64,000 bases of DNA from Marinilongibacter aquaticus (GCF_020149935.1 NZ_CP083757.1:1798001-1862000), one strand, 5' to 3'. Shown: positions 42,356 to 51,367, counted from the first letter of the stretch. The notes: generated by a model from the letters alone, not told the origin. A program made the numbers and translations.

Positions 42356-44014
42356 TTATTCCTCAATCACCTTTACGCCTTTAAACATCAAAGGATTATC
42401 GCTTAAACGCAAAGCCTTTCCACTGGCCGATTTCACATTTCGCAACAAGACCTCTTTGGTTCTCACATAAGGAAACTCTTCGACATAAGTCGCTTCTTTC
42501 ATTTCGGGATTGAAATTTGTAAAAATGGCGGGGCCTTCGTAGTCATCTGGGTGATTGGCATCGTTGATATACAGATTTTCAATCGTGATTTTTTCGGGCA
42601 TGTAACAAGTATAACCGAAATCGTGCTGCCCTGTATAGTACCCGCTGATCAGCGAAGCTTGAGCAGGTTTACCTCCCTGCGGGATAAACACACAATCCCG
42701 AATAATGAATTCACCCTGCCAAGTACTTCCATAATCTGCCCGTAGATTGATCACACTTCTGCCACGAATGGTGCATTTTTCCACCACGAAAGTGCCGCTT
42801 CCAATGGCATTGATTCCCATATGGCCCAAAGTCGAATTACGCACCGTGGCATTGGCCACCCCTTTGTGGGCATCGAAACGAGAAAAAACACAATGATCGT
42901 AAAGCATATTTTTGCAATAATTCGAACCCAAAATGCCCCAATAAGTACGGTCATCGATATCGTTGGTTTGGCTGCAATGCAGAAAAGACACATTGAGAGC
43001 CCGATTGGCGGTGATATCGTAAGATCCCATAGACACAGGTTTACCGGCCCTTCCGATTGTTTGGTAGGTTTTGTGGCCTGTCAAAACTGTATTTTGAACC
43101 GTTACGTAAGAACAATCGCGAATATTAAGAAAGCCGCCATATGGCGAACCGTGCTCGCCTTCCCCAATTACGCGGTGCTGCAAGCCGTCTACCAGCACAT
43201 TGGAACGGCTAATGGCTATATTTCGGCTATAATAATTGTACTTCGATTCGGCTTGGTTGGCTATTGTGGTAAATCGCCCTCCGCTAATTTTCAGCTTCTT
43301 TTCATCGATCGGCAAAGCCATCATTTCTGTAATTTGCTCAAAATCCCAGATAATCGGGGCATTCATATCCACCTGACCATTTTTATCGACAACGAAAATA
43401 TCTGTTTGATCCGAACCATTATCTTGATTCAAACCGTAGCGGATATAATGTTTCACTTTTGAGTTTGTCACCGTAACCAGGCAAGACGAAGGCAAAGAGA
43501 CGGCAATCTTTTCTTGGTTCCGTTTGAGCGAATGCACATTCTCAATCTTAAACGGTTTATGATCTGAACTGACCAAAAAAACAGAAACGGTACGGTCTTC
43601 CACATCGGTATCGTCGATAATAAAAGAAGCTTTGCCAAAATCCGTATCCGTCCGCACCACCGCAGTAAGGGCCTTTCTTCCAATGTAGAAAGTAGGCTCG
43701 CCTTTGATCTTCACGGGCAAGTTCTGCTCATTCGCAAATGCATGAGCAGCCACAATGGCTTCAATGTCGTCAGCTTTGCCATCACCTTTCGCTCCAAAAT
43801 CCTTATACGAAACAGAGCCTTTGACTTTAATTTTCCGCAAATCATCGCCCGTCACCTGCACGAGCATTTGCCCATTCTTTTTCGCAATCACTCTTGTATG
43901 CTCACGGCCATAAGCAATGGAGATATCTCGAAGTGGGTTTTCGGCCCGAGCGGTAAGTGCCAAGCACAGCAAGCAAATGCATGTCAAAAGGGGGAAGTTC
44001 TTCATAGTTTTCAA
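42356..44014 (-). CDS. Secreted right-handed beta-helix (pectate lyase/polygalacturonase-like) protein
   Basis: A 552-aa exported protein (signal NFPLLTCICLLCLALTARA). After an N-terminal region, VSYKDFGAKGDGKADD is the classic start of a GH28/pectate-lyase-type beta helix, then many NVxVDG, YVTVQNTV and IRDCSYV-like turns follow. No catalytic aspartate triplet typical of GH28 (NTDG/DD/GHG) is apparent, so it may be a lyase, epimerase-like or non-catalytic parallel beta helix. It is upstream of nothing on its strand within 300 bp except the hydratase gene, 89 bp further down. Confidence 0.8.
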   Translation of the reverse strand: MKTMKNFPLLTCICLLCLALTARAENPLRDISIAYGREHTRVIAKKNGQMLVQVTGDDLRKIKVKGSVSYKDFGAKGDGKADDIEAIVAAHAFANEQNLPVKIKGEPTFYIGRKALTAVVRTDTDFGKASFIIDDTDVEDRTVSVFLVSSDHKPFKIENVHSLKRNQEKIAVSLPSSCLVTVTNSKVKHYIRYGLNQDNGSDQTDIFVVDKNGQVDMNAPIIWDFEQITEMMALPIDEKKLKISGGRFTTIANQAESKYNYYSRNIAISRSNVLVDGLQHRVIGEGEHGSPYGGFLNIRDCSYVTVQNTVLTGHKTYQTIGRAGKPVSMGSYDITANRALNVSFLHCSQTNDIDDRTYWGILGSNYCKNMLYDHCVFSRFDAHKGVANATVRNSTLGHMGINAIGSGTFVVEKCTIRGRSVINLRADYGSTWQGEFIIRDCVFIPQGGKPAQASLISGYYTGQHDFGYTCYMPEKITIENLYINDANHPDDYEGPAIFTNFNPEMKEATYVEEFPYVRTKEVLLRNVKSASGKALRLSDNPLMFKGVKVIEE

Positions 44015-44182
44015 ATTTCAAAAGGCGAATTCAACAATAGGGTTTATTCAATGTAGAGCACAAACTGCCAATTTTTCGGGAGAAACACAAAACCGTTAAA
44101 TGGACAATGGGAATCTACTCGGCAATAATCCCCGCATATTCCGTAGCATTCCTTATTTTTACCGCTCAATTTATCCAGATTT

Positions 44183-45253
44183 ATGTCCAACAAAATACTT
44201 ATTACAGGTGGTGCAGGATTTGTGGGTTCTTCGCTCGCTTTAGAATTCAAAGCCAATTATCCCGAATACCACATTATCTGCCTCGACAACCTCAAACGCA
44301 AAGGCTCTGAACTGAATGTCTCTCGCTTAAATCAGGCAGGCATTGAATTCGTGCACGGCGACATTCGCAACAAAGAAGATTTTGATGCCCTTCCCGATGT
44401 CGACTTTGTCATTGAGGCTTCTGCCGAACCCTCCGTTTTGGCTGGACTGAACGGCGGCACACCCGACTACCTGATGAACACCAACTTGTTTGGAACCGTC
44501 AATTGTTTGAATTACGCGGTTCGCAGCAAAGCCGCCTTCATTTTCCTTTCCACGAGCCGCATATATCCGATCAAAAGTATCGAAACTCTGAATTTTGTGG
44601 AAAGCGAAACCCGTTTCAAACTGTCGGACGAACAAAAGTTCTCGGGCGTTTCATCGAAAGGCATTGCCGAAAACTTCCCTTTGGACGGAGCCCGCTCGCT
44701 GTATGGCACCACAAAGCTGGCTTCTGAACTGATTATCCAAGAATACAATGAGTTTTATGGCCTAAAAACCCTTGTAAACCGCTGCGGCGTACTGACAGGC
44801 CCTTGGCAAATGGGCAAGGTCGACCAAGGCGTAATGGTGCTCTGGATCGCCAAACATTATTTTGAAAAGAAATTGGCCTATATCGGCTACGAAGGCAGTG
44901 GCAAGCAAACTCGTGATATGCTGCACGTAAGAGATTTGTATCGCCTAATTGATTGGCAATTGCACAATATAGACGAAATAAACGGAGAAACTTTTAATGT
45001 GGGCGGCGGAGAAAAAGTGAGCACATCGCTTCGCGAACTGACCGAAATTTGCCAGAAAGTTACAGGCAAGACCATTCCGATCGATAAAATCACAGAAAAC
45101 AGGCCGGCAGATATTAAATTGTACCAAACAGACAACACGAAAGTGAGTGCGGCCACGGGCTGGGAGCCCGAAATCGGCATTACGCAAATAGTGGAAGAAA
45201 TCACCGATTGGTTGAGGGAATATGAAAAAGAGCTGAAGCCGATTTTAAGCTAA
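44183..45253 (+). CDS. NAD-dependent epimerase/dehydratase, CDP-paratose 2-epimerase-like
   Basis: A 356-aa extended short-chain dehydrogenase. The Rossmann loop is GGAGFVGSSLALEF (9-22). The ICLDNLKRKGSELNVSRL stretch and the STSRIYPIK motif resemble CDP-paratose 2-epimerase (RfbE), which converts CDP-paratose to CDP-tyvelose. The catalytic YGTTK motif (Y-x-x-x-K) follows. No other CDP-sugar genes are adjacent, so it may serve surface polysaccharide made elsewhere. It is monocistronic, and an opposite-strand terminator follows. Confidence 0.85.
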   Translation: MSNKILITGGAGFVGSSLALEFKANYPEYHIICLDNLKRKGSELNVSRLNQAGIEFVHGDIRNKEDFDALPDVDFVIEASAEPSVLAGLNGGTPDYLMNTNLFGTVNCLNYAVRSKAAFIFLSTSRIYPIKSIETLNFVESETRFKLSDEQKFSGVSSKGIAENFPLDGARSLYGTTKLASELIIQEYNEFYGLKTLVNRCGVLTGPWQMGKVDQGVMVLWIAKHYFEKKLAYIGYEGSGKQTRDMLHVRDLYRLIDWQLHNIDEINGETFNVGGGEKVSTSLRELTEICQKVTGKTIPIDKITENRPADIKLYQTDNTKVSAATGWEPEIGITQIVEEITDWLREYEKELKPILS

Positions 45254-45303
45254 AAAAAATGCCTTTAAGTGTTTCCGTTTTCAGGCGGCTTCACTTGAAG
45301 GCA
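45252..45303 (-). terminator. Minus-strand terminator for the small membrane-peptide gene
   Basis: TGCCTTTAAGTG (45260-45271) and CACTTGAAGGCA (45292-45303) form a 12-bp stem (one G-U), and the minus strand then runs into eight T residues (45259-45252). It is too strong to ignore and points to a minus-strand transcript ending here. Confidence 0.8.
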
Positions 45304-45344
45304 CTTCGCTTGGAGAACAACCTTAGGTTATCTTGCAATGGCTT

Positions 45345-45473
45345 TCAATCCCAAATCGAGTTGGGGTTGTTTTCTGCTGATGTAACGATAGTTTTTTGCT
45401 TTTTCCCCCCTAAGGTGGCCACTACAACACCGACAGCCAAAGCGGCTAAGCCGAACAATACTCCCTTTTTCAT
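45345..45473 (-). CDS. Small membrane peptide gene, 42 aa
   Basis: An ATG at 45473 opens a 42-codon frame: MKKGVLFGLAALAVGVVVATL, one hydrophobic segment with Gly and Ala, then GGKKQKTIVTSAENNPNSIWD. It is one transmembrane helix with a basic and polar tail, too short for most gene finders. The strong minus-strand terminator 42 bp past the stop supports a real transcript. No family is recognised, and no clear -7 box was found upstream. It lies between the epimerase and rsgA genes, opposite to both. Confidence 0.5.
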   Translation of the reverse strand: MKKGVLFGLAALAVGVVVATLGGKKQKTIVTSAENNPNSIWD

Positions 45474-45708
45474 AACAATATATTTATAATGTGAACGATC
45501 TTTAGATTTCACTTAAATTAACCCAAGATTGAGCGAATTTGTTGCACCAAATCTTAAATTTTACTTAAAAACTGATTTAACGGTCTTTTTTTTATTATTT
45601 GGTAACATAAAAGCTCCTGAGTGCTATTTAACCAATACGAAAAGTGGAAACAAAAAGATGAACGCTTTGTAATTTTTAAAATATTTTAAGTTTTTTTTAA
45701 GTAGACAA
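45474..45708. other. AT-rich intergenic DNA upstream of rsgA
   Basis: This stretch is very AT-rich with short T and A runs and no coding frame. It holds the promoter DNA for rsgA and for the minus-strand small gene. No strong inverted repeat was seen here. Confidence 0.6.
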
Positions 45709-46644
45709 ATGGCTGAAGAAAAGAGAGGAATAGTGTGGCGATCGACGGGCTCTTGGTATACGGTTCGCGACGAAAAAGGAGACTTTTTTGCCTGTCGATT
45801 GAAAGGAAAATTTAAGATCAAAGGGCTGAAAGTCACAAACCCCATCGCCGTTGGCGACAAAGTGCTTTTCCATTTGGAACCGGGCTCGGATGAAAACGGC
45901 GTGATTCACGACATCTTAGCTCGTGAAAACTATATTATCCGGAAATCGGTACACAAAACGGCTCATGGCCACCTTTTGGCCTGCAATATCGACCAAGCCA
46001 TACTCATTGTCACCTTGACTTTCCCTCGCACCTCACTTGGTTTCATCGACCGTTTTCTGGTCAGTTCTGAATCTTTTCGTATACCCACGGTTTTATTGTT
46101 CAATAAATGCGATTTGCTCGATGAAGAAGTGGCTCAAATCCAGGATGAATACATGAACCTTTACAGTGCACTTGGCTACCCAAGTTTGAGCATTTCTGCC
46201 CTGCAAGGCATAAATCTCGATGCTGTGAGAAGCATTATGGAAGGCAAAACCTCGCTAATTTCGGGCCATTCGGGTGTTGGAAAATCGGCTTTGGTGAACA
46301 CCTTGATTCCGCACCTCGACCTCGCCACTTCAGCGGTATCGACCTTTGCCAACAAGGGTGTGCACACGACCACATTTGCAGAAATGCACGAAATGAATGC
46401 AAATACTTTCCTTATCGACAGTCCGGGGATCAAAGAACTTGGGCTGGTTGACATGAGCGAAGAGGAAGTGGCTCACTATTTTCCGGAAATGCGAGACCTG
46501 ATCGGAGCCTGCCGTTTCCACAACTGCAAACATGTAAACGAACCCAATTGTGCGGTGAAAGAAGCCGTGCTAGAAGGCCAAATTGCTCAAAGCCGATATT
46601 TTAGCTATTTGAGCATCCTAGAAAACGTGGATAATCGTCGGTGA
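45709..46644 (+). CDS. rsgA: Ribosome small-subunit biogenesis GTPase RsgA
   Basis: A 311-aa circularly permuted GTPase that checks late 30S maturation. The N-terminal OB-fold (about 1-75) is followed by the G4 NKCDL (132-136), G1 GHSGVGKSAL (186-195), and G3 DSPGIKELG, in the permuted order. A C-terminal zinc knuckle CRFHNCKHVNEPNC is complete. It begins at ATG 45709 with no clear SD. It is expressed alone; the downstream GNAT gene has its own promoter. Confidence 0.96.
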   Translation: MAEEKRGIVWRSTGSWYTVRDEKGDFFACRLKGKFKIKGLKVTNPIAVGDKVLFHLEPGSDENGVIHDILARENYIIRKSVHKTAHGHLLACNIDQAILIVTLTFPRTSLGFIDRFLVSSESFRIPTVLLFNKCDLLDEEVAQIQDEYMNLYSALGYPSLSISALQGINLDAVRSIMEGKTSLISGHSGVGKSALVNTLIPHLDLATSAVSTFANKGVHTTTFAEMHEMNANTFLIDSPGIKELGLVDMSEEEVAHYFPEMRDLIGACRFHNCKHVNEPNCAVKEAVLEGQIAQSRYFSYLSILENVDNRR

Positions 46645-46688
46645 ACAATTTTATCTGCCGATTTGTTATTATTCTTTCAAATTGCGTA

Positions 46689-46696
46689 TAACTTTG
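46689..46696 (+). promoter_or_regulatory. -7 promoter box (TAACTTTG) before the structured leader
   Basis: TAACTTTG matches the TAnnTTTG consensus exactly. A start a few bases downstream, near 46702, would produce a leader of about 185 nt before the GNAT gene. Confidence 0.75.
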
Positions 46697-46699
46697 CAG

Positions 46700-46886
46700 C
46701 GATTTCAGAAATGATACAGTTTTCGCTTCCCATATCGCCCTATCGACGAATGAGGTCCGCAAGGACCCAATAAGAGACTTTGCCTTCTAGGTAAACGTCT
46801 CGTTTGCTCTTTAATTTTCAATCACCATTACATCTAAAGGATACAGCGTCTCCTGTGACGAGAGGAACAGCCCCTCACAAACGACG
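46700..46886 (+). promoter_or_regulatory. Structured 5' leader of the GNAT gene (riboswitch-like candidate)
   Basis: Hairpin A is GGTCC-GCAA-GGACC (46754-46767) with a GNRA tetraloop. Hairpin B (46774-46801) pairs GAGAC with GTCTC and TTTGCCT with AGGTAAA around a 3-nt loop, with one bulged C. Further on, GCGTCTC (46846-46852) and GACGAGA (46857-46863) repeat the same modules; ACGAGA could instead pair with TCTCGT at 46799-46804. CGTTTG (46801-46806) can also pair with CAAACG (46878-46883) just before the ATG. These choices exclude one another, as in a switch. No known riboswitch core was matched. Confidence 0.55.
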
Positions 46887-47558
46887 ATGAATGTACTAAC
46901 AAAAACATTTTATAAAGATTTCGTAATTCAGGTAGCTACTGAAGAACACGAGAGGTATGCCGAAACCATTGTGGAAGAAATGGCTTCGAGTGCAAAAGCA
47001 AGAGGTACGGGAATTGCCAAGCGGTCGCCGGAATACATTATCAAAAAAATGCAAGAAGGCAAAGCGGTAATTGCCACGACCAAAACAGGCGACTGGGTAG
47101 GTTTTTGTTATATAGAAACATGGGAACACGGAAAATTTGTGGCCAACTCGGGATTGATCGTACAGCCTGAATACCGTAAAAGCGGTGTGGCTACGGCTAT
47201 TAAAGCCAAAGCTTTCCGTTTGTCTCGCCAAAAATACCCCGAAGCCAACATTGTAGGCCTAACCACCAGCATGGCTGTGATGAAAATAAATTCGGAACTG
47301 GGCTATGAACCCGTTCCTTTCAGCGAACTGCCAAAAGACGACGAATTTTGGAAAGGTTGCAGCAGCTGTGTAAATTACGATATATTAACCCGCACAAACA
47401 GGGCTCATTGCTTATGTACTGGCATGAAATACGAAGCAAAGAACGGAAAGAAAATGAGCACCTGGGAATTCATGAAAGAGTCTTCGCTGTATGAAAAGTG
47501 GCTGCAAATGAAGCAGAAAATCTTGATTCGCAAAGACACCGAAAAAGTCAAGTCATAG
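46887..47558 (+). CDS. GNAT-family protein with cysteine-rich C-terminal extension
   Basis: A 223-aa protein. The GNAT fold spans about 1-150, with the coenzyme A loop in NSGLIVQPEYRKSGVATAIKAK. The C-terminal part (FWKGCSSCVNYDILTR, then HCLCTGMKYEAKN) contributes four cysteines and could bind zinc or be redox active. Similar proteins often sit before argG in other Bacteroidota and may make an N-acyl-glutamate, but no arg gene is next to it here, so this is only a lead. It has a 185-nt structured leader and its own promoter. Confidence 0.8.
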   Translation: MNVLTKTFYKDFVIQVATEEHERYAETIVEEMASSAKARGTGIAKRSPEYIIKKMQEGKAVIATTKTGDWVGFCYIETWEHGKFVANSGLIVQPEYRKSGVATAIKAKAFRLSRQKYPEANIVGLTTSMAVMKINSELGYEPVPFSELPKDDEFWKGCSSCVNYDILTRTNRAHCLCTGMKYEAKNGKKMSTWEFMKESSLYEKWLQMKQKILIRKDTEKVKS

Positions 47559-47591
47559 GTTTTATTGGTTTCTTTATTTTTTTAGAATAAG

Positions 47592-48485
47592 GTGAAAAAC
47601 AGGCATGTTTTAGACCTACTCAAGTTGCAAGGTCTGGTATTTGTGCTCAGCCTCACGGCCATTTTTGGGCATCTGATCACATTACCCGCAGTACTTATTG
47701 TACTCATCCGTTCGCTTTTGGCCAGTCTGATTTTCTGGGCCATCTACGCATTCCGCAAAGAGCGTGTCCCCAGAAAAGCCTTTGTCCACCTCCTGCTTAT
47801 TGGCGGTGTGCTGGGCTTGCATTGGATTTGCTTTTTCGGCTCGGCCAAATTGTCCAACGTATCCGTAAGCTTGATCACGCTTTCGCTCACAGCCTTTTTC
47901 ACCAGCATAATCGAACCCTTGAGTGTAGGCAAACGCATACAGAAGTTTAAAGTATTCGTAGGCTTGCTGGCCAGTTTGGGCATGTCCTTTATCTTTTTTG
48001 CCATGCCAGATCATGCGGTAGGCATTTTGGTCGGCCTCTTGGCCGCCGTGCTTTCGTCTGTGTATACCGTGGCGAACAAAAAGCTCGTTAGCACCCACAA
48101 CAGCCTGAGCATTAATACTGTTGAGTTAAGCGGAGCTTTCTTAATCTGCCTGTTCATTATCCCTTTTGTTCCGAATAGAGCGGCGATACTGAGCATGCCA
48201 AGCATGGAAAACCTCGCATACCTCTTTGTGCTGTCTGTTTTCTGCACAGTACTGCCTTACTTGTCGATGGTGAATATGTTGAAGAAATTCACTGCATTTA
48301 CGATAAATCTGAGCTTGAACATGGAGCCGATCTATGGAATACTCTTGGCTTGGGCTCTCTTCCAAGAAGCAGAAGAATTTGGTTGGCGTTTCTTCACCGG
48401 GCTCATTCTTATCCTTTTCAGCATGTTTTTGAATGGCCAACAAAAACGTTTCAACAAGATATTCTTTCGGTTTAGACCGATGTAG
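47592..48485 (+). CDS. EamA/DMT family transporter
   Basis: A 297-aa membrane protein with ten predicted helices in two EamA repeats (for example LVFVLSLTAIFGHL, SLITLSLTAFFTSIIEPL and the second half NLSLNMEPIYGILLAWAL). Start is a GTG at 47592, since no ATG gives a full first helix. EamA exporters move amino acids, nucleosides or drugs; the substrate is unknown. It lies 33 bp after the GNAT gene on the same strand, so the two are probably one operon, and it shares that gene's leader control. Confidence 0.88.
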   Translation: MKNRHVLDLLKLQGLVFVLSLTAIFGHLITLPAVLIVLIRSLLASLIFWAIYAFRKERVPRKAFVHLLLIGGVLGLHWICFFGSAKLSNVSVSLITLSLTAFFTSIIEPLSVGKRIQKFKVFVGLLASLGMSFIFFAMPDHAVGILVGLLAAVLSSVYTVANKKLVSTHNSLSINTVELSGAFLICLFIIPFVPNRAAILSMPSMENLAYLFVLSVFCTVLPYLSMVNMLKKFTAFTINLSLNMEPIYGILLAWALFQEAEEFGWRFFTGLILILFSMFLNGQQKRFNKIFFRFRPM

Positions 48486-48523
48486 GTTTCACAACGTTTC
48501 CGAAAAGGTACAACAACAAAAAA

Positions 48524-48550
48524 AGCCGCCATGCTTTTCGCATGGCAGCT
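48524..48550 (-). terminator. Terminator after rpmE2 (bidirectional use possible)
   Basis: GCCATGC and GCATGGC form a 7-bp stem with AGC/GCT extension around one mismatch, and the minus strand runs into a T run. The converging EamA gene ends 38 bp away. Confidence 0.9.
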
Positions 48551-48578
48551 ATTCAATTTTATTACAAACAGATTGAGC

Positions 48579-48824
48579 TTATTTCAATCCGTAACGTCTC
48601 TTGAACTTGTCTACACGTCCTGCAGTATCCACCAACACATTTTTACCAGTGTAGAAAGGGTGTGATTTTGAGCTTACCTCGACTTTACATACCGGATACT
48701 CTTTACCATCTTCCCAAACAATGGTTTCTTTTGTTTCAACGCATGAGCGAGTAATGAATTTGTCATCTGATGAAAGATCCCAGAAAACAACTTCTCTATA
48801 ATTTGGATGAATGTCTTTACGCAT
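48579..48824 (-). CDS. rpmE2: 50S ribosomal protein L31 type B
   Basis: An 81-aa L31 of the zinc-free type B: it lacks the CxxC motifs of L31A and has the long C-terminal KFKRRYGLK. The start [14 protein letters not shown] is standard. It has a clear promoter box at 48867-48874 and a short leader. It is monocistronic. Confidence 0.97.
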   Translation of the reverse strand: MRKDIHPNYREVVFWDLSSDDKFITRSCVETKETIVWEDGKEYPVCKVEVSSKSHPFYTGKNVLVDTAGRVDKFKRRYGLK

Positions 48825-48866
48825 TGTTATATACCTTAAATTCCTATTTTCCTCTTAAACGGGCTG

Positions 48867-48874
48867 CAAATATA
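48867..48874 (-). promoter_or_regulatory. -7 promoter box (TATATTTG) for rpmE2
   Basis: On the minus strand this reads TATATTTG, an exact TAnnTTTG match, about 43 bp upstream of the L31 start codon. Confidence 0.7.
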
Positions 48875-48924
48875 CAAGATTTCGTGAAATACTTAAAACC
48901 AAGTGATTAAATTCTCTAAAAAAA

Positions 48925-50004
48925 TCAAAGTGAATCACATGCTTCAAGCAATTTTTCAATATCTTCCTCGCCTGTGGCAATGAAATTGGCTATCCGAATT
49001 TGCGAATCCTTGTTCTTTCCATAGCCACTTCCCACTATCAAACCTTTCGCTTTCAAAGCGGAAATGATCTCGGAGGAAGCTCCAGGTGTATTGATCACCG
49101 CCACGGTTTTCGAACGGTGTTCAGGCTTTTCCACAAACAAAGAAAATCCAGCCTTCTGCTCGAAATAATCATACAAGCGTTTGGCTTTTCTTTCTGTTTC
49201 CTTCCGGATAAGCTCTATCCCTTTCTTGTTCATGTCTTCGGCGACGCGTCCCAGCAGGTAGATGCCCATTACATTCGGTGTTGCGGGCGTTTGGTATTCC
49301 TTGCTTTGTGCCCAAAGTTCGGGCAAACGATGATGTGCCCCAATGCTCTTACTTTGGCCGATTTCCTCCGCCTTTTGCAAACAAGTCTCATTGGCAATCC
49401 ACACGCCCAAACCCGCCGGCAGGCCAAAAGATTTCTGTACCGAGAAAAAAGCCGTATCGACCAAAGACAAATCCAATTCGGGAATCGGAGCGGAAGAAAC
49501 CATATCGACAGCCACCAATTTCGAGGCATTTCCTCTCTTCAACTTATGGATATCCGCCTCACGCGTTTGCACGCCCGTACTGGTTTCGTTTTGTGTGGTG
49601 CAGATCAATTCGGCGTATTCCGGCACCTCGATTTCGGAGTACGAGAAGCCTTCACCCAAGGGCTTTTCGAAAACGTGAATATGCCTTCCTAGAGCTTCGG
49701 CATATTGCGAAAATTTCTTGGAAAAGGAACCGTTCACCAAATGGAAAGTCTCCAATTCGGTGCAGTTCAACACAATACGTTCCCAAATTTCCGAAGCCGT
49801 ACCGGTAAACATCAAAGCACTTTCGGCAGGAATATTCAGCAAAGTGCGTAGCTGCTCATCAGTAAATCGATAAATATCTTTGAACTTTTGGCTGCGGTGC
49901 GAAATGGAACCCAATTGCTGATCAACGAAATCTTGAAGAAATTCTTCGAATTTTGGATACAAGGCCGCAGGACCAGCCGTAAAATAAGTATTGCGATTGC
50001 TCAT
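48925..50004 (-). CDS. Class V aminotransferase (SerC/alanine-glyoxylate transaminase-like)
   Basis: A 359-aa PLP enzyme starting MSNRNTYFTAGPAALYPKFE (an upstream Met at 50031 is weak). The Schiff-base lysine is K191 in FFSVQKSFGLPAGLG. The FTAGPAAL start and the STGVQT stretch fit phosphoserine aminotransferase relatives, though class V desulfurase-like and alanine-glyoxylate types are close. Phosphohydroxypyruvate transamination in serine synthesis is the best guess. It has a -7 box (TACCTTTG on the minus strand, 50036-50029) about 25 bp before its start. Confidence 0.85.
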   Translation of the reverse strand: MSNRNTYFTAGPAALYPKFEEFLQDFVDQQLGSISHRSQKFKDIYRFTDEQLRTLLNIPAESALMFTGTASEIWERIVLNCTELETFHLVNGSFSKKFSQYAEALGRHIHVFEKPLGEGFSYSEIEVPEYAELICTTQNETSTGVQTREADIHKLKRGNASKLVAVDMVSSAPIPELDLSLVDTAFFSVQKSFGLPAGLGVWIANETCLQKAEEIGQSKSIGAHHRLPELWAQSKEYQTPATPNVMGIYLLGRVAEDMNKKGIELIRKETERKAKRLYDYFEQKAGFSLFVEKPEHRSKTVAVINTPGASSEIISALKAKGLIVGSGYGKNKDSQIRIANFIATGEEDIEKLLEACDSL

Positions 50005-50089
50005 ATTTTCTCTTTGAAAATCAAGCAGCAAAGGTAGAAAAATTAATAAAAGTCCGCGTGGAATTTAATCGGCTGTTTTCCCCGAAAAG

Positions 50090-51367
50090 CTAAAAACCAT
50101 CTTCAAAAGCCAAACGCCCCTTTCCATCGTACAATCGAGCCGAATCTATTGAACCCGCACCTTCGAAAATATACGACAAGCCCATAATGTTGCCCAACTC
50201 TTCTTCAAAGTTCTCGGTGTAGGCAGGCTCGTCATTGATATAAATGACCGCCTTTTTGCCCTTCACTTCAACCCGTATATCATTCCAGTCGTACACATCG
50301 ACCCCTAGTTTCGCCAAATCGTTGTCTCGTCCGCTGCGGTAAATCTCGCCCAATTTGTAATCGGCTCCGGTTTCACAGCCTTTGCGAACCAAGCCCACTT
50401 TGAAAATATTTTCTGTGGTAATCAACAACACAGCCATTGCGGGGCAATTGGCTTCTTGCACGCGATCCAATTTTATTCGCGTGGAAAAGGTGAAATCATT
50501 CGAGGAAACGCGGTAGTCTTCACTATGCGATATACGCGACATAAAATGCCGAGACGTATCCAGTTTCCGCTTTACCAATAAATCCTTTGGCAGATGCAAA
50601 ACCCCATCCCGAACAAAAGACTCGCCTTTGAAATCGATAAACCTGTCGTCCGACTCATTGTAGTAAACATGCGGCTCCCAACCCTCGCTTAAAATATGTA
50701 CAGGCTGCGTAGCGATAATTTTGTCGTTGGCCAAAAGTCGGGCCCGGTGATAGCCGCTTTCGTAATATGTGGCACTGAACACCTTTTTTTCGGGATCGAT
50801 TTTAACACGATGGTATCCATTCCATGTCTGCTGGATAAAGAAGCTATCGGCTTCGACATTCGAGAGATCGTATTTGAAGATAAAAGTATTGGGCACACCC
50901 CGCGAGAGTGTTTTATTCGCTGAAAATTCAATCGGCCCATTGATTCGCACACTCGATTCTTTCTTGAAAAAGAAAAAAGTAAAAACCATGACGACCACCA
51001 AAGAGAGAAGAGCATAAACAAGCCATTTGCTTTTCGAACCCGAAAAGTTACGCTCGGTTTGAACCACATCCGCTTCTTTGTTTTCGAGCTTAAAATCTTG
51101 CCAATTGGCATAGCCCAAAACCTGCACAAGGGCATTGAGCGTTGCCACTTGCGGGCCGGTTTTAAAATCGTTTTTCCATACCCGTTTCAAAGTAGACAAG
51201 CTGATGTAATTCCCGGTCTGTTCTTCAATGTAATTGGCGAGCTGCTCCAAATCCTTTTGGGTATAGCCGTGCCCATTGCCGAAAGAAAACTTCTCTTCCA
51301 ACTTTCTTTTGCACAGCGAAAGGTAATATTTCTCGTCGTAGGCCATTTCGGGATTAAAGATAGACAT
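50090..51367 (-). CDS. Membrane-anchored HTH regulator with C-terminal LamG-like domain
   Basis: A 425-aa protein (start MSIFNPEM; Met at 51388 and at 51346 are alternatives). Residues 33-95 form a helix-turn-helix-like domain (YTQKDLEQLANYIEEQTG, SLSTLKRVWKNDF, LNALVQVLGYANWQDF). One transmembrane helix covers 115-134. The C-terminal part (about 150-425) is outside the membrane, with a jelly-roll, concanavalin-like part near 260-410 (DFTFSTRIKLD...WNDIRVEVKGKKAVIYIND). The layout, DNA-binding inside and a ligand-type domain outside, suggests a one-component sensor-regulator. It diverges from the lipoprotein gene at 51493, which it may control. Confidence 0.8.
   Translation of the reverse strand: MSIFNPEMAYDEKYYLSLCKRKLEEKFSFGNGHGYTQKDLEQLANYIEEQTGNYISLSTLKRVWKNDFKTGPQVATLNALVQVLGYANWQDFKLENKEADVVQTERNFSGSKSKWLVYALLSLVVVMVFTFFFFKKESSVRINGPIEFSANKTLSRGVPNTFIFKYDLSNVEADSFFIQQTWNGYHRVKIDPEKKVFSATYYESGYHRARLLANDKIIATQPVHILSEGWEPHVYYNESDDRFIDFKGESFVRDGVLHLPKDLLVKRKLDTSRHFMSRISHSEDYRVSSNDFTFSTRIKLDRVQEANCPAMAVLLITTENIFKVGLVRKGCETGADYKLGEIYRSGRDNDLAKLGVDVYDWNDIRVEVKGKKAVIYINDEPAYTENFEEELGNIMGLSYIFEGAGSIDSARLYDGKGRLAFEDGF

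Noticed and set aside
45259-45489. 76-aa plus-strand frame after the epimerase gene
   Set aside because: It is antisense to the 42-aa minus-strand frame and its terminator, has no family features, and starts inside the hairpin.
46745-46785. Hammerhead-ribozyme-like text (AATGAGGTCC-GCAA-GGACC)
   Set aside because: The CUGANGA and GAAA core segments are not present, and no stem I/III pairs were found. It is better read as a GNRA hairpin in a leader.
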